From: Halotia branconii CENA392
GTDB taxonomy: Bacteria > Cyanobacteriota > Cyanobacteriia > Cyanobacteriales > Nostocaceae
DNA length: 64,000 nucleotides
Assembly (NCBI RefSeq): GCF_029953635.1
Contig: NZ_CP124543.1
Span: 1,033,455 to 1,097,454 of the forward strand
Direction of reading: 5' to 3'
The position numbers were made by a program, and so were the translations under genes. Shown here piece after piece: positions 28,707 through 38,396 of the stretch. Positions within the stretch are counted from its first letter, which is position 1; each line of letters opens with the position of its first letter. The notes under the pieces were generated by a model. That model had not been told where the DNA came from. It was given only the letters and a program-made list of their open reading frames with translations, and made no database searches.

Positions 28707-29129
28707 ATGGTTACTGATTCCAATGTAAAAAACTTAGTTAAAATCTTGATAGGAGCCGCCTGGATTGATGGCAGAATCCAGCCAGAAGAACGGCAATATC
28801 TGCGCGAAATAGCTCAAGCTAAAGGTTTGGCTACTGACCCAGAGATCAAACCTTGGCTGTACGAACTAGTTCCAGTGCAGCCAAAGAAATGCTATGCATG
28901 GGTGAAAGAATACTTAGGCGATCGCCCCAGCATGGAAGATTGCGAAAATCTCATTGAAGCCATCAGCGGCTTAATCTACAGTGATGGCGAAGTGGCGACC
29001 GAAGAAGCTAAACTGCTAACTCAATTACAAGGGTTAGCGCAGCTAAATGAGTCAAATCAATCGGCTTACAGGGGGTTGCTTAGACAAATTCAAAAACTTT
29101 ACCGCCGTTGGGTTGAAGTTCAAAATTAA
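28707..29129 (+). CDS. TerB-like protein
   Basis: A 140-residue all-helical protein of the TerB/DjlA-type fold. Two acidic metal-binding-like segments are visible, IGAAWIDGRIQPEERQYLREIA near the start and ISGLIYSDGEVATEEAKLL in the second half. I chose the ATG at 28707 because an AGGAGG-like site (caggaggcagca) lies directly before it; the longer reading from 28662 lacks one. TerB proteins are linked with tellurite resistance and membrane-stress functions, but the role of the cyanobacterial version is unknown. It lies just downstream of rsmB and may share its transcript. Confidence 0.8.
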   Translation: MVTDSNVKNLVKILIGAAWIDGRIQPEERQYLREIAQAKGLATDPEIKPWLYELVPVQPKKCYAWVKEYLGDRPSMEDCENLIEAISGLIYSDGEVATEEAKLLTQLQGLAQLNESNQSAYRGLLRQIQKLYRRWVEVQN

Positions 29130-29186
29130 AATCATAGTCAATAGTCAAAATTTTATTGGACTTTTGACCGTTGACTATATGACTGC

Positions 29187-29420
29187 TTATGACTTCGGTT
29201 CACCCACACCCGGAGTTTCTTCTTTTTCAACTTTAGGTACAAAATCAGGGCGTTCTTTGCTTTCCCAACCAGCAGGACGTTTAGAGTTGTACCAAGCTAT
29301 AGAACCAATAGTTACAGCTGCAATAAAGCCAACTACATACACCAAGGTAAAGGACACAGGAAAATGACCACCACCTGTTGCTACTGAATCCGCTGCTTGC
29401 ATAAATAAATGTAAATGCAT
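29187..29420 (-). CDS. psb35: Photosystem II assembly protein Psb35-like
   Basis: A 77-residue protein with one membrane helix (VSFTLVYVVGFIAAVTIGSIAW) followed by YNSKRPAGWESKERPDFVPK and an acidic tail. This matches my recollection of the cyanobacterial Psb35 (Ssl2148) family, a single-helix protein associated with photosystem II. The ATG at 29420 has a strong site (aggag) about 10 bases upstream. The symbol rests on memory of the family rather than an alignment. Confidence 0.65.
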   Translation of the reverse strand: MHLHLFMQAADSVATGGGHFPVSFTLVYVVGFIAAVTIGSIAWYNSKRPAGWESKERPDFVPKVEKEETPGVGEPKS

Positions 29421-29576
29421 GAGTATATTCTCCTAATTTTGGCGCTCTACTTAAGACCCTATAGAAAGAGCGTACCACTTACATCCACCCCAAGTTTGAA
29501 CCTTTTAATCTAACATAGGGAATATAAGAGGCAAATAATGTGATTGTAGCTTGATTTACGCTGTGCGGATTAGTGG

Positions 29577-29770
29577 TCAGTTGTCAGTGATGCACTGAGT
29601 TTCGACACTTCGACAGGCTACTTCGACTACGCCCTTCGGCTTGCTTCGACTGCGCCCTTCGGCTGCACTCAGGCTAAACTCAGCAACCAACGCTCAGGCT
29701 AAACTCAGTACAAGTCAGTGCAGCGCTGCGCGGCAATCGAGTTTCGACTACCGCTTGTCGAAGTGTTGTT
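29577..29770. repeat. TTCGAC-rich dispersed repeat block
   Basis: The block is built of cttcgactacgcccttcgg, cttcgactgcgcccttcgg, ctcaggctaaactcag and gcgcggcaatcgagtttcg units. It is the same family as the blocks at about 1395, 11590, 50600 and 60175. Confidence 0.75.
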
Positions 29771-29780
29771 ATTCTTCTTG

Positions 29781-29870
29781 CTTCCCCTGCTTCCCCTGCT
29801 CCCCCTGCCTCCCTTGCTCCCCCTGCCTCCCCTGCTCCCCCTGCCTCCCCTGCTTCCCCTGCTCCCTGGT
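29781..29870. repeat. 9-bp tandem repeat array (CTTCCCCTG-like, about 10 units)
   Basis: Ten consecutive 9-base units alternate between cttcccctg, ctccccctg and cctcccctg; the last is degenerate. The array is strongly strand-asymmetric (pyrimidines on the plus strand) and lies about 125 bases before the chlD start codon. Confidence 0.85.
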
Positions 29871-29995
29871 TACTGAGCGCAGTCGAAGTATGCCCCCTTC
29901 CCCTCTGCCTCTTCGGAGATCGCCATCAAGCAGCCACCGTCTTTGTACCAGAAATTGATATGCTAAAAGCCGAGACTACTTAAACTTTGCTAAAA

Positions 29996-32023
29996 ATGTC
30001 TGCGCCTACACTTAGTCCCACAATCACCGCCTTTCCCTTGACGGCCGTGGTCGGTCAAGAAGCGATTAAATTAGCCTTGCTGTTAGCAGCGGTCGATCCA
30101 GGTTTGGGAGGAGTAGCGATCGCAGGTCGTCGTGGTACGGCAAAATCAGTCATGGCTCGTGCTATCCACGCCTTACTACCACCCATTGAAGTTGTTCAAG
30201 GCTCTATCAGCAACTGCGACCCTACACATCCAGCAGAATGGGATGATTATCTGTTGGCGAAGTATGCAGATCAAGATATTCAAAATATACCCACTGATAT
30301 TATCCCCTCACCTTTTGTGCAAATTCCTCTGGGAGTGACAGAAGACCGACTTTTGGGTTCTGTGGATGTGGAAAAATCGGTACAACAAGGTGATACTATT
30401 TTTCAGCCTGGGTTACTCGCTACAGCTAACCAAGGCGTTTTGTATGTAGATGAAATTAATTTATTAGACGATCAAATATCAAACCAACTCTTAACAGTAT
30501 TATCTGAAGGACGCAACCAAATCGAAAGGGAAGGAATTAGTTTTCAGCATCCTTGTAAATCTCTATTCATTGCCACTTATAACCCTGAAGAAGGGGCTTT
30601 GCGCGAACATTTATTAGATAGAATTGCGATCTCTCTTTCTGCTGATGGTGTGCTGGGCTTAGATCAAAGAGTAACAGCAGTTGAACAAGCGATCGCTTAT
30701 TCCACTTCTCCCCAAGCTTTTCTGCAACAATATGACGAAGACTTAGATGCTTTAAAAACTCAAATTATCCTAGCGCGGGAATGGTTAAAAGAAGTCACCA
30801 TCACCCATGAACAAATCGCCTACTTAGTAGATGAGGCAGTTCGCGGTGGAGTTCAAGGACACCGCGCTGAGTTATTTGCCGTGCGAGTTGCCAAAGCGGC
30901 TGCGGCTTTGGAGGGACGAACAGCAGTGAACGCTGAAGATTTGCGTCGTGCTGTGGAATTGGTGATTGTACCACGAGCAACAATTGTCCAGACACCGCCA
31001 CCAGAACAACCGCCACCGCCACCACCTCCCCCACCGGAAAATCAAGACCAGTCAGAAGAGGAGGAAGAAGAGCAAGAAGAGCAAGAAGAACCAGAAGAAC
31101 CAGAACAGCAAGAACCCCCCAGTATTCCCGAAGAATTTATTTTTGATCCTGAAGGGGTAATTCTTGATGACAGCGTGCTTTATTTTGCTCAGATGGCAAA
31201 ACGACAAGGTAAATCTGGGAACCGTAGCATCATCTTATCTGAAGACCGGGGACGTTATATTAAGCCGATGTTGCCTAAAGGGAAAGTGCGAAGAATTGCA
31301 GTAGATGCTACCCTCAGAGCCGCTGCTCCTTATCAAAAAGCCCGACGGCAAAGACACCCAGGTAGAAACGTAATTGTTGAGTCAGGTGATATTCGCTCGA
31401 AGCGCTTGGTACGTAAAGCCGGAGCGTTAGTAGTATTTGTAGTAGATGCTTCTGGCTCAATGGCTCTCAATCGAATGCAGTCAGCGAAAGGTGCGGTGAT
31501 GCAACTTTTAACGGAAGCTTATCAAAACCGCGACCAAGTAGCGTTGATTCCCTTCCGGGGAGAACAGGCAGATGTGTTGTTGCCCCCCACACGCTCTATT
31601 GCCTTAGCACGTAATCGCTTAGAAAGATTGCCCTGTGGCGGTGGTTCGCCCTTAGCACACGGTTTAACCCAAGCTGTACGCGTCGGCTTAAATGCCCAAA
31701 TGAGTGGGGATATTGGACAAGTCGTGATTGTAGCAATCACTGACGGACGGGGTAACATTCCCTTAGCACGTTCTTTAGGTGAACAGTTAGAACCAGGAGA
31801 AAAGCCAGATATCAAAGCAGAATTACTAGAAATTGCTGCCAGAATCAGAGCTTTGGGGATGCAACTGTTAGTAATTGATACAGAAAGTAAATTTGTTTCT
31901 ACTGGCTTTGCCAAAGAATTATCACAAACAGCGGGAGGCAAGTATTATCATTTACCAAAAGCGAGCGATAAAACTATTGCCGCCATGACAAGAGGTGCGA
32001 TCGCTGATTTAAAATCTCGTTAG
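29996..32023 (+). CDS. chlD: Magnesium chelatase ATPase subunit D
   Basis: A 675-residue subunit of the ChlH-ChlI-ChlD complex that inserts magnesium into protoporphyrin IX, the first committed step of chlorophyll synthesis. The start is the ATG at 29996 ([10 protein letters not shown]); a TTG three codons earlier is less likely. The AAA+ domain fills residues 1-330 ([32 protein letters not shown]). A run of prolines (about 335-350) and a Glu/Gln-rich acidic linker (about 355-380) follow. The von Willebrand A domain carries the MIDAS motif DASGSMA beginning at residue 484. Length and order are typical. Confidence 0.97.
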   Translation: MSAPTLSPTITAFPLTAVVGQEAIKLALLLAAVDPGLGGVAIAGRRGTAKSVMARAIHALLPPIEVVQGSISNCDPTHPAEWDDYLLAKYADQDIQNIPTDIIPSPFVQIPLGVTEDRLLGSVDVEKSVQQGDTIFQPGLLATANQGVLYVDEINLLDDQISNQLLTVLSEGRNQIEREGISFQHPCKSLFIATYNPEEGALREHLLDRIAISLSADGVLGLDQRVTAVEQAIAYSTSPQAFLQQYDEDLDALKTQIILAREWLKEVTITHEQIAYLVDEAVRGGVQGHRAELFAVRVAKAAAALEGRTAVNAEDLRRAVELVIVPRATIVQTPPPEQPPPPPPPPPENQDQSEEEEEEQEEQEEPEEPEQQEPPSIPEEFIFDPEGVILDDSVLYFAQMAKRQGKSGNRSIILSEDRGRYIKPMLPKGKVRRIAVDATLRAAAPYQKARRQRHPGRNVIVESGDIRSKRLVRKAGALVVFVVDASGSMALNRMQSAKGAVMQLLTEAYQNRDQVALIPFRGEQADVLLPPTRSIALARNRLERLPCGGGSPLAHGLTQAVRVGLNAQMSGDIGQVVIVAITDGRGNIPLARSLGEQLEPGEKPDIKAELLEIAARIRALGMQLLVIDTESKFVSTGFAKELSQTAGGKYYHLPKASDKTIAAMTRGAIADLKSR

Positions 32024-32072
32024 TTCATTTTACTATTTAATATTTATGGTTCAGTCTTCTAATCAACGCCTG

Positions 32073-32116
32073 ATACCGTTTCACTTTAAAGTTGATACAT
32101 TTGGGCAAGCAGGGGA
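32073..32116 (+). repeat. 44-bp dispersed repeat, copy 1 (after chlD)
   Basis: ataccgtttcactttaaagt then tgatacatttgggcaagcag and ggga recur at 60099-60142 with one mismatch. Both copies run into agcaggggaagcag-type purine-rich repeats. It lies in the convergent gap between chlD and sigF. Confidence 0.8.
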
Positions 32117-32273
32117 AGCAGGGGAAGCACAGGAGGCAGGGGGAGTAAGAAAAGTAATTTGTATCAATAATTTCGTGAAATGGTATAATCTTATAAATCA
32201 ACCTCTGATTACACATAATTGTGTATACACGAAAACTTTGAATCTTTGACTTTTAGCTCAGTGCTGATCAATT

Positions 32274-33059
32274 TTAAGGACTGGTTGCCACTGTTTGAGG
32301 CTGTAAATAACACATTAAATCATTAATACCCTTTTGCAGATATCGTGTTACCGTCATCGGACTAGTGCCAATATTTTTAGCAGCATCCTTGCGAGAAAGT
32401 TCCTTTAAAAATACCATTTCAACTGCCATGCGGGGCTTTTCTTCTAACATACTAATTGCCCCTTGGAGTTGTTGCCGTTCTTCTTCTTGGAGCTGGAGAG
32501 CAAGAGAGCGCGGACAAGGAAGTGCCTCACCCAAGGTAATTTGGCAATCAACATAGTGAGCTGCGGTAGCATCTAAACTCAAAGGCATACGATTTTGCGC
32601 CGCTAGCTTCGTTTCTTGCCATTCTTGCACAGATACACGCAGTATTTGGGCGATTTCTACATCCTTGGGAGGACGACCTAAAGACACTGATAATTCTTTG
32701 CGGATTCTTTGACCTTCATTGTACAATTCTTGCCAACGACGGGGGATTTTTAATAGCGTACTGCGATCGCGTAAAAAGTGCAGCATCTCGCCTCGAATGT
32801 ATGGCACAGCGAAGGAACTAAAAGCATATCCTTGGCTGGGGTCGAAACGTTCGATTGCTCTAATTAAACCAAAATAACCAATTTGTTCTAAATCTTCATA
32901 AGGTTCATTACATTGATGGCTAAATTTATGAGCCATCTTTCGGACTAATCCAGTATGTAACTGTACGAGTTTATTACGAAGTTTAATAGAGGGATTTTGG
33001 TGATATAAGTGTAATAACTCTATACCATCAATTCGCACAGAGGACTCACTTGTTGCCAT
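32274..33059 (-). CDS. sigF: Group 3 RNA polymerase sigma factor SigF
   Basis: A 261-residue alternative sigma factor of the SigF/SigB type. Region 2 is intact (DLEQIGYFGLIRAIERFDPS, then FSSFAVPYIRGEMLHFLRDRS). Region 3 follows (IPRRWQELYNEGQRIRKELSVSLGRPPKDVEIAQIL). Region 4 has the helix-turn-helix LSRKDAAKNIGTSPMTVTRYLQKG. In cyanobacteria SigF directs genes for pili, motility and stress responses. It is convergent with chlD and divergent from the pPIWI_RE-type operon. No anti-sigma gene is adjacent. Confidence 0.9.
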   Translation of the reverse strand: MATSESSVRIDGIELLHLYHQNPSIKLRNKLVQLHTGLVRKMAHKFSHQCNEPYEDLEQIGYFGLIRAIERFDPSQGYAFSSFAVPYIRGEMLHFLRDRSTLLKIPRRWQELYNEGQRIRKELSVSLGRPPKDVEIAQILRVSVQEWQETKLAAQNRMPLSLDATAAHYVDCQITLGEALPCPRSLALQLQEEERQQLQGAISMLEEKPRMAVEMVFLKELSRKDAAKNIGTSPMTVTRYLQKGINDLMCYLQPQTVATSP

Positions 33060-33618
33060 ATCAATTCCTTTGTTGTAACTCCTTTTCTTAAAAGAATGGA
33101 GCTGCGTATATTTCCTTCAAATCTGTAATTATTTTCCTTAGTAGAGCCAGATTAAACCATCGTCGTTTCACTGAAATTGTGGGGGGGTTCTACTTTGCCA
33201 TTCAGTAATTACACGCATGATTTCCCTAGTTATCTGTTGCAGATTATTGTGAATTTTTTGATAATAACTAATTGCAAATAATGTTTATCTTTTGCAACGA
33301 AATCTAGCTATTTATGCGTAAAAATGCCTGACTTACCCAACAGCCATCTGTCATATTTACCAAAACACAGATTGGTGTTGAACTAAAGCAATCTGACCTT
33401 AAGAGTTAACGGATAGGGTATTTTTGTAGGTTTATCATTTTTTACAAGTTTTCCTCAACCCTTTAGTCGGCTATTTGGCGCTAAAGCGGTTTTCAAAAAC
33501 CCTAGAACTACATCATGAAGAAAATGGAAACTTTGGAAACCTAATGGAAACTTAGAAACATCTAATTGACATGCAAGTTTGCTGGGTGTCACACTTCTCC
33601 TAAATAGAAGGGTGAACC
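33060..33618. other. Divergent promoter region between sigF and the pPIWI_RE operon
   Basis: About 560 bases without a gene. A G tract (gggggggttc) occurs near 33181, and tggaaactttggaaacc then tggaaacttagaaac repeats at about 33523-33560. The direct tggaaact repeats lie roughly 60-95 bases before the operon start and could bind the wHTH protein encoded there; that is speculation. Confidence 0.5.
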
Positions 33619-34926
33619 ATGAAAATCACCAAACATCGACAAAAAATTCTCGACGCACTAGAGAGATGGTTTCGCATTCATCAACAAGGGCCAACTTTGA
33701 ATGAGTTGTGTCAAGAACTCGGAAAGCCACCAAGCCAAAAAGCCACAGTTCAGAAGTGGTTGCAGACTATGCGCGATATTGATGTGCAATGGGAGGATCA
33801 CAGTCCTCGGAGTCTCCGCCTCCTGCGATCTAAATCGGAGACACCATCTTTACAAATATCTGTGACAGACACTCTGCGGTATTTAGCCACTGGTATGGTG
33901 CAGTGGGAAACACTTGAGCTAGAAAAACGAAGTCATGTACCAGAAGCCCTTCGCATTGGAATGTCCCGTATGTACTTGACTTCTTTACTACAAAAAGAAC
34001 AAGCTCCAGAGAACTTACCAGAATTTTTTAATTGGGCGGAAACATCAGTTATTTCCTGGAAACCAGCCCAAGAAATTAAATATCTTTCACCAGATGTCAA
34101 GGTTATAGAAGACGGCGTAGTTTCCGATTTTGCTAGAGAATGGCAAGTTTCGGGTAATGATGTGGTGGCGCAGGTACAAGAATCAGTATTGAAAGATGTA
34201 CTGGAATACTGTCGGGGAAATCAGCTAGGAGATGCTTATCGCGCTTTTCGACTACTAATTATTCCTAAACCTACTCTTCATTACTCAGAATATCGGCAAC
34301 AACTACGTTTACCCGAACTCAGACCACTGCGGGAGTTGTTGTCACGGTTAGAAATTTATGTCGATATGGATAAGTTGGCAGAGGATAGCATCTATCATCT
34401 GTGTCCGCGCTGCAAGTATGTTCAACGCCAACGCCCGGATGGTACTTACACCTGTCGTAATCCTTGGTGTGAAAGACTTTGTGCAATTAGCAACCTTCAA
34501 CCATTACCACCTATTCCTAAAGAAAAAGCAGCGGATTGGAAAGCTGTTACTCCTGGCGTACATTTGTACGGTACGCTGCCAGGAATTTGGGAAATTCAAC
34601 TTAAAGAAGAACTGACAAAATTGGGTTTGCATATTACTCTCTGGCCTTTTATCGATGAATTTGACTTACTCGTAGAGTTCCCGCGCAAAGTTCGCTGGGC
34701 AATTGATCTTAAAGATTGGTCATCTTTAGACGAGGAACGTTTGCGAAAAGTGCAGTATCGGCGTGACGCAACGGAAACCTTTGTAGTTTTTCCAGATGAG
34801 CGCGAAGAAATATTACGGATAAAGGTTGTACGCAAACAACTAGAGCCTGAACTGGAGGGTGTGCGTTTGTGCCTATTTAGTGAAATCATCACTGAGGCTC
34901 AAGCAATTTTAGAGAAGAAAAAATAA
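33619..34926 (+). CDS. pPIWI_RE system REase-fold protein with wHTH and zinc ribbon
   Basis: A 435-residue protein. Residues 1-68 resemble a LexA-type winged helix (ITKHRQKILDALERWFRIHQ, PTLNELCQELGKPPSQKATVQKWLQ). A Cys4 zinc ribbon (HLCPRCKYVQRQRPDGTYTC, then NPWC) starts at Cys262. The C-terminal domain has a restriction-endonuclease-like core, EFDLLVEF followed by WAIDLKDW: an Asp and then a D-x-K triad element. This matches the REase component described for pPIWI_RE three-gene systems, where a nuclease, a DinG-type helicase and a PIWI-like protein are encoded together. Its TAA overlaps the ATG of the next gene (TAATG), so the two are translationally coupled. The wHTH could bind the target or autoregulate the operon. 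Confidence 0.8.
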   Translation: MKITKHRQKILDALERWFRIHQQGPTLNELCQELGKPPSQKATVQKWLQTMRDIDVQWEDHSPRSLRLLRSKSETPSLQISVTDTLRYLATGMVQWETLELEKRSHVPEALRIGMSRMYLTSLLQKEQAPENLPEFFNWAETSVISWKPAQEIKYLSPDVKVIEDGVVSDFAREWQVSGNDVVAQVQESVLKDVLEYCRGNQLGDAYRAFRLLIIPKPTLHYSEYRQQLRLPELRPLRELLSRLEIYVDMDKLAEDSIYHLCPRCKYVQRQRPDGTYTCRNPWCERLCAISNLQPLPPIPKEKAADWKAVTPGVHLYGTLPGIWEIQLKEELTKLGLHITLWPFIDEFDLLVEFPRKVRWAIDLKDWSSLDEERLRKVQYRRDATETFVVFPDEREEILRIKVVRKQLEPELEGVRLCLFSEIITEAQAILEKKK

Positions 34927-35222
34927 TGCGTGACACTATTAGCTGGCGCAAGGGTCTGTGTAAAAAACTCCGCAACTCGGATGAATTACAACAATATGTA
35001 GTATCTAGTCTAGTTAACGCAGATACAAAGGTACAGCAGCGAGAACTTAAGCGTCTTGCCCAACTCGTTGCTGATGTGGAATTAGGATTAACTTTACTTC
35101 AGGAAATAGCACCAGGAGAACCCGCAACTTCTGTGGAAGCTTTGCTAAAAGGATATCGATTTCCAGTACAACAACTACAAAGCGATCGCAACTGGCAGCT
35201 TATCCAAAACGCCCGTTTCTAA
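34926..35222 (+). CDS. N-terminal fragment of the interrupted helicase gene
   Basis: Ninety-eight codons from the coupled ATG to the first in-frame stop. The product is helical (RDTISWRKGLCKKLRNSDEL...). It is the part that would be translated without readthrough. The frame continues after the TAA with LIQRKGRQWLRVLQEY, which belongs to the same domain. Confidence 0.55.
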   Translation: MRDTISWRKGLCKKLRNSDELQQYVVSSLVNADTKVQQRELKRLAQLVADVELGLTLLQEIAPGEPATSVEALLKGYRFPVQQLQSDRNWQLIQNARF

Positions 35223-35765
35223 CTGATTCAACGCAAAGGTAGGCAATGGCTACGAGTGCTTCAAGAGTACATTAGTCTACCTGAAATTATTAGAATCTAT
35301 AGTTTGGAAGATCCAAGGAATATTCCTCAAATTATTCCATCTAGTATCTATCCAAATCGTTTAGAGGAAATATATCTCCTAACTTTATTAACAACACCAC
35401 AGCATAAACAACGAAAAGTCAAATTAGCAACTGAGGGATTGTGGTATGCAAAGATTTCTCAAAAAGGTAATTCTCCAGTTGAAGTTCCGATTGATATTAA
35501 TCAAGAAGTTGCTAATATTGCCACTCAATCTTTAGTTTCCCTTCATCGCACACGCACTCAGCAAAACCCATCGTCTAGCGTCACCCGTGAAGAATTAATA
35601 TTAGCTGCTCAAGAAATGGACGAGAAATTATCTTAGTTTGGGCAACAAGAAAATTATCGTCACCGCTTAGAAAACATTCTCTTTCAGATATATGATGCTG
35701 AGTCTGATAATTTTCATCAAGGCGATCAGTTAAATTTTGTAGAACTAATCCACATAGTTGGGCTT

Positions 35766-38396
35766 TTGAATGTGGGCAAGTCTACCTTGTTGGAAATTAT
35801 AATTTATCTCTTAGCTAAACAGGGATATCGCTGTGGGTTGATGGTCAATGATGTCGCTACAGCAGTGCGCCTTGCTTCTTTGTTTTGTCACAAGTTAAAA
35901 ATTCCTGCTGCACCAGTGTTGGGTAGTAAACGCCAAGAACAACTGACAAAAGTCTATGAACCAATTCTTAAAAGTGACGGTAAGGAAGTTATCAAGGGAG
36001 GAATGCACCCTGGATGGCGTTGGTTTAGTCCAGTTTGCCCACTTTTAGCTTTAGTGAAATCAGAAGATCAATGGGAATTTGGTAATGAACCTTGTCACAA
36101 GCTCTATCAAAAAGTTTCTATAGCGGGAAATGATGATGATGATGACTGGCAAGAAAGTGATGAAAAATATACTTGTCCTTTTTATTACAAATGTCCACGT
36201 CACCATTTAGAACACGACATTGCTACAGCCTTAGTCTGGATTTTCACTCCTGCTAGTTTCATTCATACTCGTGTACCCCGCCAAGGATTTGAACAAGACT
36301 TAACTTTTGCTGAGGCGGTTTATCGAGAATGTAAATTTCTATTTGTTGACGAAGCTGATCGCGTGCAGATTCAGTTTGATGAAGAGTTTGCTCCTGATGA
36401 AGTCTTAGTCGATGCTTCGGGAAACTCATTTTTAAATAAGCTCGGATTGAATATTGCGACGATTTACAATTCTGATCGCGGTGATATGGCAGGCGATCGC
36501 TTTGTTGCTTGGACAAGCGCACATTACCACACTCAAAATGCAACTAACCGCATCTATCACTTACTTCTTACCCACTCTAAACTGGTTGAATGGTTGGGGC
36601 CACTTCCTTTTACAGGTCGTTCTCTATTTGCTCGGATTATCCGTGACCTCGTTGATCCTCCCAACATTACTGTTTCACCGAAACCAAAGCTAACTCGCCA
36701 ACAACTTATGGAAGAACGGCGTAAACGCATCATTGAAGCAGACTTGGCTCCCACAGAACAACGTCGCCGCCGCAAACAAATGATGGACGAATTAGACGGA
36801 TTTTTGCAATATCCGCTCAATCGCCGTCGTGGTGGTGAACTCTCAGATTTGGCATTGACAATCTTAATAGCGGAAAATGACCGTCAAGCATTAACTGAAA
36901 TTGCTCCTTGGTGTGAAAGATGGCTGGAAACTCACAATATTTCCCTACCAGATGAAGCTCAATTTGAAGAACTAATCCGAAATCTCCAATTTGCGATTTT
37001 AGTTACTGTACTCGACAACCGACTTGGTTTTTTGGTTGATAATCTGAGCGACCTTGGTCGAGTAATGAACCTACACGACTTGAATCAAGACCTCTTGCAT
37101 CGTCCACCGCGCGACTTTCTCCCCGTTTTACCAGAATCGCCAGTAGGAAATATTCTAGGCTTTTTATATAAGCAAGAACGTAGCAATAAAAAAGCTGGGA
37201 AGTTGGACTATTTTCGCTATGTAGGTGTAGGCCATGCAATACTCTTAAATTTCCCAAAACTGTTCGCAGTTGATGGCTGGGAAGGTCCGCATACTGTTCT
37301 GATATCAGGTACTAGCTACGCTCCTGGTTCGCCAGCCTATCACATCAACATAAAACCTACCGTGTTGCTGCAACCCAGAACTGGTGAGGCTGGTATAGCT
37401 GAGAGTCAATTTTTCTTTAGTCCTAAACAGAATCGAGAAGCGAACTATATTGCTTTATCAGGATTACTACCTACAAAACGCAAACTTGCTGCTAAAGAAA
37501 TGGTTGAGGCTATGTGCCACTCAGTAAGAGGTGCAGAGAATTTTCTTGATCGGGTATTTCAGGATTTACAAGAGCGAAAACAACAGCAACCCCAATGGTG
37601 GAACGATCGCGATCGCATCTTGATTGTTGTGGGTAGCTACGAGGAATCGGAGTGGGTAGCGTCTATCTTACAATCGCGCTACCGATTCAACGTAAATATT
37701 AACGATGACGGTATCGCCACCCTCCGCCGTGACAATGCTCCCGCTCATCTTCATGGTATTCCTCGGAGTGAAATTCGGAATTTACAACATTTATCCACTC
37801 AAATTGTAGTTGCTCCTTTGATGGCTCTAGAACGGGGTCACAATATCTTGAATGCTCAACGTAAAGCCGCATTCGGTGCAGTTCTGTTCCTCAACAGACC
37901 CATGCCAATACCTGATAACTGGCAATCTACCGTTCAGCAACTCAACGCTTGGGCGCTGAAGCACGAAAAAGACTCTAATCTGTACGAAGAAGCTCAATCA
38001 ATGTTGGGAAACCTAACTCTGACTCAGGTTGCAGATATCTTCTATCAGAATGCTGCTGCCGAGATGGTCAACTTAAACTACACAGCATGGTCTTTCAAAC
38101 AACTAACAAAAGACGAGCGATCAGTACTTTGCTGGACTCAGTTAGTGAGTATCTGGCAGATCATCGGGCGTTTGGTGCGTGGTGGTGTACCAGCAGTAGT
38201 CCATTTTCTAGATGTGAAATTTGCCCCAAATTCAGCTATTGGCGAACAAGACAGCGAAATCACTTCACTTTTAGTTGCCATTATCAAGGTGCTGGAACCT
38301 TGTATCGAAAGTGAGGATGTGTTGGCGCGATCGCTTTATGGCACTTTTTTGAATGCACTTCAACAAATGCAACAAAGAAACTTAAACTATGACTAA
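35766..38396 (+). CDS. Helicase core reading frame after the second stop
   Basis: The last 876 codons of the interrupted helicase gene contain all helicase motifs except the first Gly of Walker A. The earliest start-like codon after the second stop (TTG at 35766) lies inside Walker A, two codons after its first Gly. A protein started there would therefore be damaged in its nucleotide-binding loop, which argues that this is not a genuine independent gene. Listed so that the reading frame is not lost. Confidence 0.5.
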   Translation: MNVGKSTLLEIIIYLLAKQGYRCGLMVNDVATAVRLASLFCHKLKIPAAPVLGSKRQEQLTKVYEPILKSDGKEVIKGGMHPGWRWFSPVCPLLALVKSEDQWEFGNEPCHKLYQKVSIAGNDDDDDWQESDEKYTCPFYYKCPRHHLEHDIATALVWIFTPASFIHTRVPRQGFEQDLTFAEAVYRECKFLFVDEADRVQIQFDEEFAPDEVLVDASGNSFLNKLGLNIATIYNSDRGDMAGDRFVAWTSAHYHTQNATNRIYHLLLTHSKLVEWLGPLPFTGRSLFARIIRDLVDPPNITVSPKPKLTRQQLMEERRKRIIEADLAPTEQRRRRKQMMDELDGFLQYPLNRRRGGELSDLALTILIAENDRQALTEIAPWCERWLETHNISLPDEAQFEELIRNLQFAILVTVLDNRLGFLVDNLSDLGRVMNLHDLNQDLLHRPPRDFLPVLPESPVGNILGFLYKQERSNKKAGKLDYFRYVGVGHAILLNFPKLFAVDGWEGPHTVLISGTSYAPGSPAYHINIKPTVLLQPRTGEAGIAESQFFFSPKQNREANYIALSGLLPTKRKLAAKEMVEAMCHSVRGAENFLDRVFQDLQERKQQQPQWWNDRDRILIVVGSYEESEWVASILQSRYRFNVNINDDGIATLRRDNAPAHLHGIPRSEIRNLQHLSTQIVVAPLMALERGHNILNAQRKAAFGAVLFLNRPMPIPDNWQSTVQQLNAWALKHEKDSNLYEEAQSMLGNLTLTQVADIFYQNAAAEMVNLNYTAWSFKQLTKDERSVLCWTQLVSIWQIIGRLVRGGVPAVVHFLDVKFAPNSAIGEQDSEITSLLVAIIKVLEPCIESEDVLARSLYGTFLNALQQMQQRNLNYD

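Larger units (their letters stand above)
29421..29995. other. Repeat-filled region upstream of chlD
   Basis: About 575 bases between the divergent psb35-like and chlD genes. It contains two repeat blocks (29577-29770 and 29781-29870, listed separately). The promoters of both neighbours should be at the two ends. An open frame across the repeats on the plus strand is an artefact of the tandem array. Confidence 0.6.
34926..38396 (+). pseudogene. pPIWI_RE system helicase (Z domain plus DinG/XPD-like), interrupted by two in-frame stops
   Basis: One continuous reading frame of 1156 codons from the coupled ATG at 34926 to the stop at 38394-38396, broken only by TAA at 35220-35222 and TAG at 35634-35636. 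The frame never shifts. The N-terminal 230 residues resemble the helicase-associated Z-type domain. Then come Walker A (GLLNVGKST, 35760-35786), four cysteines before motif II (PVCPL, EPCHK, YTCPF, YKCPR) as in Fe-S helicases of the DinG/XPD type, DEAD (LFVDEADR) and motif VI (WQIIGRLVRGG). The helicase core is otherwise well preserved, so decay is recent, or the stops are read through, edited or sequence errors. A CAA or CAG (Gln) to stop transition would explain each. Confidence 0.78.

Noticed and set aside
29641..29958. Open frame rich in Cys, Pro and Leu across the 9-bp repeats
   Set aside because: It is the translation of the tandem array and of dispersed repeats; composition and lack of a start signal argue against a gene.
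35766..38396. Treating the 876-codon frame as a complete, independent helicase gene
   Set aside because: Its first start-like codon lies within Walker A, and the same frame is open upstream to a coupled ATG; one interrupted gene explains it better.
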